From contig JAOXYC010196465.1 in NCBI GenBank assembly GCA_028565715.1, positions 1 through 11,873 on the forward strand: a DNA stretch of 11,873 nucleotides, read 5' to 3'. The notes under the pieces are model-generated. The model had not been told where the DNA came from. It was given only the letters and a program-made list of their open reading frames with translations, and made no database searches. This DNA is from Phoronis pallida. Taxonomy: Eukaryota; Phoronida; Phoronidae. The position numbers were made by a program, and so were the translations under genes. Shown one piece after another: positions 6,505-11,873 of the stretch; within the stretch, counting starts at the first letter, position 1, and every line of letters begins with the position of its first letter.

Positions 6505-9500
6505 CTGGAAAAAATGAAATAAGACTTTTATTAGAAATCCAAATTCTTTTCTCTGTCGATAAAGTTAGGTTGATATTGAGGGACATACACTTGGTTAATT
6601 TTTCCAAGCTAACCTCATTCATAGTATTAAAATAAAATTTAAAGAAACAAATTCTCAAGTGTAAAGTCAACATATTTTAATATTTAGAAAAGCTTCAACA
6701 TGAGAGGCATGTAAGTCTAAAATACAGCGTTTCATCATTATATTAAACCTTATTACTTGCTTCATTCTTTATCGAAAACAGTTTTAATACATTACTGCTG
6801 ATCTCAGCTTTCAAATAGGCTGTCTGAGATATTTCATTGATTCTGAAATGGCCTCGCGTAAAGTTTTTGGACGTAGCATTTTTGTATGTTCAGGTGAAGG
6901 TGGGATTCAATTCATAACAAAAAGGCCAAGCCAATTGACCTCATTCAATAGTTGATAATTATATGATCTTTGTAAAATGGCAAATTTTCAACTGACTAAT
7001 CAGTGCAATAAGACAAACGGCTAAAACATTTGTCATTTCATCAAGTTCATCAATAATAAACCATACAAACTTGAGGTTTAATTTGTTAATTTTGATTTTA
7101 TAAATTGAATTTTCAATCATATTAAATTCTATATATTTACCTTGATATTGAGTACAGAGACAATATAACTCAATCGTACAAGCCTGCCATGTGCCTCAGG
7201 GACGTAGAAGTAACGTTTACCCTTATATTCGCCATCTGTGTCACCCACTGAAACAAAATCCATGAATCAATTACTATGAAATTTTTCAAATTTTGAGCAA
7301 ATAATGAACCAGGTGGAAACATTGTTATTTGGAAGTTGATGGGTTTGTTTACATTGTCAGAGACCTTGTGTGGCTAGTTGCAAACCTGCTGCTTTCTTGT
7401 TCACCAACACATGGTCAAACAAAAATAACCACTACAACACAAGAACTTAGGAATCTCAAAAAGTTTCTTTTTTATCCATCACTGACATGTTACTTGTCTG
7501 TTAAGAAACATGTCACTAAGTGGCTTATGAGAATCTTTACTTGTACGCAACATGTAACTAGCTGCCTGTAGCCTGGACATTCTTAATGCAACCATTTAAC
7601 AAGACAATGCATTGTCTGAATATTTAACATCCTCATACTTGATGAAAATGGAAAGGGCCTCGTCGCTTATGTTGTATGAAAAGAAACTTGTTGCAATCAT
7701 GTTTTGTTGAGACAGAGTTCTCCCACAGTAAAGTTTGGACAGTTTACCTGCTGCGTCCATTCTGAGACCCACATGAAGTCTATGATCGGCATATTCCTTG
7801 TCTACTGTACCAATGAACCGCACTATTCCATGGAAGTTCTGGTATTTTACTGGCATATCTGGTAATGGAAAAATGATAAATAAATCAGAAAGATGATTAG
7901 TTGATTACATTTAATACATATTTCTGTTGTTTTATTCTTCTCAGATTTGGTCATAATTTTATACTAACTTAAATTTACTTACAAAACAATTACACAGCTG
8001 GTGGTAATTCAGGTATTTTATATTTAGTATGAAATAAAATATTTTTATATAAAATCTTCAAACAAATGAAATGGACTTCAGATAATTTCAAACCAATTAT
8101 CAGAAAACCACAAATTCATTGTTTTTCAAACTTGAAATCTTCCTTACTCATCTCTCTGTGTTTTCTCCTTGTATAAACTGGTTTGAGTGGCAACCTCACT
8201 ATAATACGGTCACCAACTTTAACGAAATTAGTTGTGAGTTGATCCCTCTCCATTGCTGACAAGCTTTGTAACGAAAGTCCTTCATTTTTACCGCTAGTAC
8301 AACTTTCTGCCTGCACTGACCCCGAAACTGAAGGGGTGTCGGTCCTGGCCGAGATTGGTCTTGAACATAGCCTAGGGGAATTTGGGTGAGATTTTTCTTT
8401 CAAGTCTATTGTGACTTCATCTGTCACTGATGGGGTTTTGTTTCGAAAGTTCCTAAATGTTTTCATATGACTGTTCGGTCGCACAACAGCAGTTTTTGGC
8501 CGGTTTCTCGTTCTTTGGGACTTTTCATAACTATTATTGTTCCGTCGTGTCATTTCATCGGTTTTTAGAATTTGTTGGAACAGTTTATTTTCTTTTGAAT
8601 TGGGACTTTTTGAAAAGAGCTGTTCATCACTCTCTTTGTATTCATTGCTGTTTCTCTCACTGGAGGATCTCAATATGACACCATTTTGCCGCGTTGTCTC
8701 ATTCGTGCACTCTATTGTACTTTCACTCAAATCTTCAGAATCATCGCATTCAGAGTTGTTGTACAGGGACTGAAAAAATAACACATTTTTTTACTCCACT
8801 TCTTTTGAGAAATATTAACTAAGTTCTCCTGTCAGCAGTGATGTGTTTGAACAGCACTTTGACCAAAAGTATCTTTTATATGGTTGCACCATTGGCTAAT
8901 TGCATGCATACTTATGCTTTGGTTAAAATAACGCACTCACGTTTAACAATCACCAACAGTAAAAAATTGTGAATATTGATACAAAAATTAGAATACAAAT
9001 AAATGGATGCTTAGATGGTAGAGCATCTGACCAGCAATCAGGAGGCCTGGGTTTGATTCCCAGATCCTTTCTCAATTTTTCTGTCTTCAATATTTATACA
9101 AAAATTAGTGTAAGAAGTTTGGTTTTGCAACAACACACAAATTTTGGAATAGAAATGAAATGGCATGTTGGTAAAAATAATTGAAATATTGGCACTATGG
9201 TAGATACACGCTAGCCTTGTGTTTTTTTGAAAAATTAAAACATGTTTTATAGGTCCGTTTTAAGTAAAGCTGACTATAAAAGTATGTAAGTCAACAAACC
9301 TTTGTACTGGGTATGGGTTCAGAGAAGGACCTTGTATCAGCAAATATTTTCCTGCTCTGAGTTGGAGATTCTGAATAAGGTAAACTGCTTCTGATGTTTT
9401 CATCGTATTTTGTTTTTTGCGGATAGGTAGCCATGAACTTTAGCCGGTCGTAAATGCGGTCAATTTTTTCTGACAAGCAGCTATCCATGCTACCATTATT

Positions 9501-11868
9501 GCTGTTGTTATTGTCCAAGGCCTCAATGACATCCTGCAAGAATTTAGATATAATATTTTACTTAGACCTTGAATTGTTCATTCATTTACCTAATTTAACG
9601 ACTTTAAATCATAAATTTGAGCAGAGACACCAAGAATATTATAAACTTTTATATATAACATGATTCTCAGAAAAGAATCTTTTTGGCAAAACACAAAAAT
9701 ATTAATCATACATTCATAAGTTATATGAATAGTCTTACATGAAATAAAAAATCAAAGGAAATACACTAGAAATAAAATTATTTTCATTCTGGTAGCTATG
9801 GGACTTTTATTTTTCTTACAGCTAAAAGTGGAATATTTCAAGTCCAATATGAGGAATGGATAGAAGTGTCAATATTTCATTATATTAAACACACTCTGAA
9901 CTTATCATTTAATATGCACCAGGTGACAAATAAGATTTTATAAAATAACCTACCCTTGCAAAGTCAAGTGCTTGTGATTTCTGTATAACAAGTGTATCCT
10001 TGCCAACCATTAGACTCTTCAATGTTGTTGTTTCACATTTTGCAATATGAAGCTCATTTTCTACCTTTTGGAACTTGGAAACTTTTCCATCCATAGCCTA
10101 TGAATGCAATAATTATAATAAGTGTTGAAATAATCCCAACTGCAAGACATTTAGGGTGCTAAAGTTTGGCCTGAAACATTGTTAGCACCTGTTTCGGAAT
10201 AAAATAAATAATCCGTTATTTTCAAAATATTGATAAATTTCTTTGTGAAATGTTTCTTATGCAACAGTGAACTGTCAGTAGTGTGCACTTAATTCATTAT
10301 CTAAATAGGACTTGCGACAGGAAACACTTGTATGAAAAAATATATCTAAGCTTGACTGATCCAATTTCAGTACACACCTTCAGTTTTTCCTTGGCATCTC
10401 TGGAGCTCTTCCTGGCCGCATGAAGCAGTAATGATTTATCTTGAAGCTGTTTCTGATATTCACTTATTTTTTCATCCTTTTCATCAATTTGACTTTTAAG
10501 CCTGGGAATGCTATCAAGCAGCTGGAAATATCAAATAATATTATGTAAAATGATTGGCATTCAAAATTATTAAGATATTCAAAGTTAAAATTCTAACAAA
10601 ATAGCCATTGCAACATTGGAGTACAACTGAAACATCATAGCAAGAACTTTTCATGGTTTTGAACACATTTTTAAAGAAGACTAATTTTTAATGCTTTGGA
10701 GGGCCAATGATTGCACTGTTTAACACAGCTTGCCAATTGGTCATCAATTTTTAAATGAAGCCTTTTGTATATTGTAATATCCTTTATTTTATCAAAAAAA
10801 TAATGCCACTTCCCTAGTACTTATTTTACCTGTTCAATTTGATCATTTTTCTTGAGCTCTTCGAGGACTTGTAGTTTCAAGTCTACCATTTGGTCTTCAA
10901 GTGCTTTTACTTTGTCATTTGATTCCTTTATTTCCTTTTTGTAACCCTCAACTTCTCTGGCGACATGTTTCAATTCATTTTCTTTCTCACGACAATCTGA
11001 CCTAATTTGCAAGAAAAATAATACATTGAGTACATAGATTAAATTTTTTTTAACAATGTTTCTTATTTTGATTGAAAGAAACAAATTAGAAAAAAGTAAT
11101 AAAATCAAACTTATGGCACAGTATATCTGGTGATCAATTACATTTTGTTTAAGACCCATAATGCATTTCAGAAAAATTGTCCTTTGCAGCAATGCATAGT
11201 GATTTATGGCAATAAATATCAGCAAATTGATATTAATGTGCTCACTTTTTGAAGCCATAAGCATCAGCTAACAGAAAATAATTTCAAATGATAGTTTTGA
11301 TTCTGATAATTAAATAAAATTCTCATGTGCACAACACTGTATACAATTTTAACAAGCATCTTGCATTTGTGTATTAATCATAATTTTTTAAAAAACGAGG
11401 ATTAAGTCCCCATCATAAATAAATTATACACTAGAATAGCATAATCATATAGTAGGCTGTCATACAGTCTGTTGCCTCTAGGACCCAATATAACTTGGGT
11501 CCTAGGTTACCTAGACTGTTGAACTTACTGTGAACTGTCCAGCTGTCTCTGAAGGTTGTCAATTTCTAACTCAGCCTTGTCTACTTCACTGACTGAAAAA
11601 GAGAACAACTTTTCCATCTCATAGGCGAAACTTCTTTGAAAAAATAAACCAAATGCTCTGCTTAAATTGATTTTGTGTTTTAATTAAGCAATAAAACTTT
11701 GCATAGAATGTCTAGTACATATTGTTGGTCAATATATTGTGTAATCATATAGCACATAAATGTCACACCAACAATGCAGGTAAACAAATTTTCAACTTAC
11801 ACAGCTAACTTTTGGTAATGATCAGTTATCACAATTGTCAGTTTTGATATAGTTTTCATCAGCCAGTT
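6355..11868 (-). CDS. Coiled-coil protein with divergent C-terminal CAP-Gly domain (5' end uncertain)
   Basis: Ten exons join in phase: 11868-11801, 11588-11529, 11001-10830, 10521-10378, 10097-9954, 9533-9300, 8769-8148, 7858-7748, 7247-7141 and 6504-6355, stop TAG. About 603 residues are visible. Residues 1-195 have heptad patterning and high charge, a coiled coil. Residues 200-455 are rich in Ser, Asn, Thr, Arg and Pro and look disordered. Residues 459-552 resemble a CAP-Gly domain: VGDRIIVR, GIVRFIG, HVGLRMDAAVGDTDG, KGKRYF, AHGRLVRLSYI. CAP-Gly domains bind the C-termini of tubulin and end-binding proteins through a GKNDG loop; here that loop is GDTDG, and about 25 extra residues follow the first strand. 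The domain reminds me of CYLD-type CAP-Gly modules. A cytoskeletal or centrosomal/ciliary role is inference. I cannot name the gene. Confidence 0.82.
6505..7140 (-). other. Last intron of the CAP-Gly gene
   Basis: AT-rich intron with donor GTAAAT and acceptor TTTTTTCCAG. A minus-strand open frame at 6482-6673 reads through the exon border in another frame and is chance. No repeat is recognised. Confidence 0.85.
7141..7247 (-). CDS. CAP-Gly gene exon, second half of CAP-Gly
   Basis: It encodes VGDTDGEYKGKRYFYVPEAH and GRLVRLSYIVSVLNIK. DGEYKGKRYF and HGRLVRLSYI fit the DGxxxGxRYF and HGxFVRxxxV blocks of CAP-Gly. The canonical Lys-Asn of GKNDG is Asp-Thr here. The acceptor is TTGTTTCAG and the donor AAG|GTAAAT. 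Confidence 0.92.
7248..7747 (-). other. Intron within the CAP-Gly domain
   Basis: It contains a plus-strand open frame (7329-7571, 80 codons) with no recognised similarity, and three copies of ACATGT-centred words at 7484-7491, 7507-7514 and about 7550. The first two form an 8-bp inverted pair 15 bases apart. This is not enough for a feature call. Confidence 0.75.
7748..7858 (-). CDS. CAP-Gly gene exon, CAP-Gly core
   Basis: It encodes MPVKYQNFHGIVRFIGTVDK, then EYADHRLHVGLRMDAA. GIVRFIG and HVGLRMD match the GxVRFxG and xxGVELD parts of CAP-Gly. The acceptor is CATTACCAG in phase 1 and the donor GCAG|GTAAAC in phase 1. Confidence 0.9.
7859..8147 (-). other. Intron inside the CAP-Gly coding part
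   Basis: AT-rich intron between the first strand and the core of the CAP-Gly domain. Minus-strand coding frame runs on past the donor to a stop near 8116, which could give a truncated protein if the intron were retained. Confidence 0.8.
8148..8769 (-). CDS. CAP-Gly gene, largest exon: disordered region and first CAP-Gly strand
   Basis: The 207 codons are rich in Ser, Asn, Thr, Arg and Lys, with basic and Ser-Pro patches (RTRNRPKTAVVRPNSHMK, SPRLCSRPISARTDTPS). The last part, FVKVGDRIIVRLPLKPVY, opens the CAP-Gly domain, followed by the basic TRRKHREM. The acceptor is TTTTTTCAG and the donor ATGA|GTAAGG in phase 1. Frames on the opposite strand (8457-8773) are shadows. Confidence 0.9.
8972..8991. 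repeat. Left target-site duplication of the retroposon
   Basis: AATATTGATACAAAAATTAG matches the right copy at 19 of 20 positions. Similarity stops at both ends, as expected for a target duplication made at insertion. Confidence 0.8.
8992..9088 (+). mobile_element. Short tRNA-derived retroposon (mini-SINE or tRNA retropseudogene)
   Basis: A tRNA-like core runs from about 9001 to 9070. The D arm is GCTT/GAGC (9009-9024), the anticodon stem TCTGA/TCAGG (9026-9042) with loop CCAGCAA, and the T arm CTGGG/CCCAG (9047-9063). Bases 9050-9060, GGTTTGATTCC, fit the polymerase III B box, and 9008-9018 an A box. AAATGGAT pairs with ATCCTTT as an acceptor stem only if one T is bulged, and positions 8-9 are missing. 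The loop has C instead of the invariant U33, so it is not a working tRNA. A short non-tRNA tail (CTCAATTTTTCTGTCTTC) follows. It sits in antisense orientation in an intron of the CAP-Gly gene. Confidence 0.75.
9089..9108. repeat. Right target-site duplication of the retroposon
   Basis: AATATTTATACAAAAATTAG differs from the left copy by one base (T for G at position 7). Confidence 0.8.
9300..9533 (-). CDS. CAP-Gly gene exon, linker
   Basis: It begins DVIEALDNNNSNNGSMDSCL and continues with SEKIDRIYDRLKFMATYPQK and a Ser/Pro-rich segment ending PIPSTK. The coiled coil gives way to disordered sequence here. The acceptor is TTCTTGCAG and the donor AAG|GTTTGT, phase 0-0. Confidence 0.88.
9534..9953 (-). 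other. Intron of the CAP-Gly gene
   Basis: Plain AT-rich intron with donor GTAGGT and acceptor TTCTTGCAG. Nothing recognisable inside. Confidence 0.85.
9954..10097 (-). CDS. CAP-Gly gene exon, end of coiled coil, 48 codons
   Basis: It encodes AMDGKVSKFQKVENELHIAK, then CETTTLKSLMVGKDTLVIQK and SQALDFAR. The acceptor is CATTCATAG and the donor AGG|GTAGGT. It has the same length (144) and phase (0-0) as the exon before it, but the two proteins are not alike. Confidence 0.87.
10098..10377 (-). other. Intron of the CAP-Gly gene
   Basis: AT-rich, between the two 144-base exons. Nothing recognisable inside. Confidence 0.85.
10378..10521 (-). CDS. CAP-Gly gene exon, coiled coil, 48 codons
   Basis: It encodes LLDSIPRLKSQIDEKDEKIS, then EYQKQLQDKSLLLHAARKSS and RDAKEKLK. 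The acceptor is ATATTTCCAG and the donor AAG|GTGTGT, phase 0 at both ends. Confidence 0.88.
10522..10829 (-). other. Intron of the CAP-Gly gene
   Basis: AT-rich, with donor GTAAAA and acceptor ATTTCCAG. Nothing recognisable inside. Confidence 0.85.
10830..11001 (-). CDS. CAP-Gly gene exon, coiled coil
   Basis: It encodes SDCREKENELKHVAREVEGY followed by KKEIKESNDKVKALEDQM and VDLKLQVLEELKKNDQIEQ, a charged coiled coil. The acceptor is AAATTAG and the donor CAG|GTAAAA. It enters in phase 2 and leaves in phase 0. The open frame runs on upstream into the intron by chance. Confidence 0.88.
11002..11528 (-). other. Intron of the CAP-Gly gene with inverted repeat
   Basis: AT-rich intron. Its 5' end (right side) holds the 56-bp inverted repeat described separately. 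The long minus open frame starting at 11264 is exon sequence extended into this intron by chance. Confidence 0.85.
11464..11519. repeat. 56-bp composite inverted repeat next to a 5' splice site
   Basis: Inner arms CTAGGACCCAA (11478-11488) and TTGGGTCCTAG (11495-11505) are perfect inverted copies around the loop TATAAC. Outer arms ACAGTCT (11464-11470) and AGACTGT (11513-11519) are also perfect inverted copies. The seven-base segments between them (GTTGCCT and GTTACCT) are not complementary but nearly the same in direct orientation. The structure begins eight bases beyond the donor GT of the intron on the minus strand. Confidence 0.85.
11529..11588 (-). CDS. CAP-Gly gene exon, coiled coil
   Basis: It encodes EVDKAELEIDNLQRQLDSS with clean a/d spacing. 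The acceptor is TTTTTCAGTCAG; the second AG keeps the heptad register and the phase of the upstream exon, the first AG would not. The donor is TCACA|GTAAGT in phase 2. Confidence 0.75.
11801..11868 (-). CDS. CAP-Gly gene, first visible exon
   Basis: The frame from AAC at 11868 encodes NWLMKTISKLTIVITDHYQK and LA, then the strong donor TGT|GTAAGT in phase 2. The heptad positions (I, Y, L, V, A, I, L, L) run on without a break into the next exon, which supports the join. TCTAG before 11868 could be the acceptor, or ATG at 11859-11857 could be the true start. A second frame through the same bases (LELADENYIKTDN) also looks coiled-coil-like but would need a weak donor. Confidence 0.5.
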
Positions 11869-11873
11869 CTAGA

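Larger units (their letters stand above)
8770..9299 (-). other. Intron carrying the tRNA-derived retroposon
   Basis: The intron has donor GTTTGT and acceptor TTTTTTCAG. Its centre is occupied by the 97-bp insert described separately. The plus-strand open frame 8969-9184 spans that insert and has no support. Confidence 0.85.

Noticed and set aside
7484-7514. p53-like response element
   Set aside because: The ACATGT words fit half-sites only with mismatches and the spacing between them is too long.
7329-7571. 80-codon plus-strand ORF
   Set aside because: It lies within an intron between two phase-matched CAP-Gly exons and shows no domain, signal or composition unlike chance AT-rich frames.
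8457-8773. Two plus-strand ORFs of 73 and 78 codons
   Set aside because: They are antisense shadows of the long disordered exon of the minus-strand gene.
9001-9073. Functional tRNA gene (anticodon AGC, Ala) inside the CAP-Gly gene
   Set aside because: Position 33 is C rather than T, positions 8-9 are missing, the acceptor stem needs a bulge, and the whole unit is bounded by target-site duplications. It is a tRNA-derived retroposon.
10821-11264. 147-codon minus ORF as a single-exon protein with a membrane segment
   Set aside because: Only 11001-10830 is exon. The hydrophobic upstream part is intron translated through, and the splice join from the upstream exon is in phase.
1-11873. Bacterial-type system, CRISPR array or defence locus
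   Set aside because: The window is intron-containing animal DNA, with no operons, no regularly spaced repeats and no prokaryotic genes.

Overview
The window is from an AT-rich animal nuclear genome. It holds two spliced genes with GT-AG introns of about 210 to 750 bases and compact exons. The standard genetic code, short introns and degraded tRNA-derived SINE copies suggest a marine invertebrate, perhaps a lophotrochozoan such as a mollusc. The taxon is inference; nothing in the sequence fixes it.

Left half, + strand (about 515-4955): a nearly complete gene for mitochondrial large-subunit ribosomal protein uL3m (MRPL3). Nine coding exons join in phase into a protein of about 361 residues, against 348 for human MRPL3. 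Exons 3 to 9 are secure. The short first exon (515-553) and the acceptor it uses (after base 998) are the best phase-consistent model but are not proven. Bases 1-514 are upstream DNA with a CTCF/YY1-like motif.

Middle (4956-6354): the tail-to-tail space between the two genes. It should hold both 3' UTRs. Poly(A) signals facing opposite ways lie only 25 bases apart (5573-5578 on +, 5604-5609 on -).

Right half, - strand (6355 to at least 11868): the 3' ten exons of a gene for a protein with an N-terminal coiled coil, a disordered Ser/Asn/Arg-rich middle and a divergent C-terminal CAP-Gly domain. About 603 residues are visible and the 5' end may lie beyond the right edge. I cannot match this architecture to a named human protein. 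It looks like a microtubule- or centrosome/cilium-associated protein of unknown specific role, and is the most interesting item here.

Non-coding items: a short tRNA-derived retroposon with a 20-bp target-site duplication (8972-9108), an older tRNA-SINE remnant in MRPL3 intron 8 (about 4251-4363), a 56-bp composite inverted repeat just inside a 5' splice site (11464-11519), and small palindromes. The two genes show no functional link; their adjacency is simply convergent. No CRISPR array, operon, intact tRNA or rRNA gene, or coding transposon was seen.
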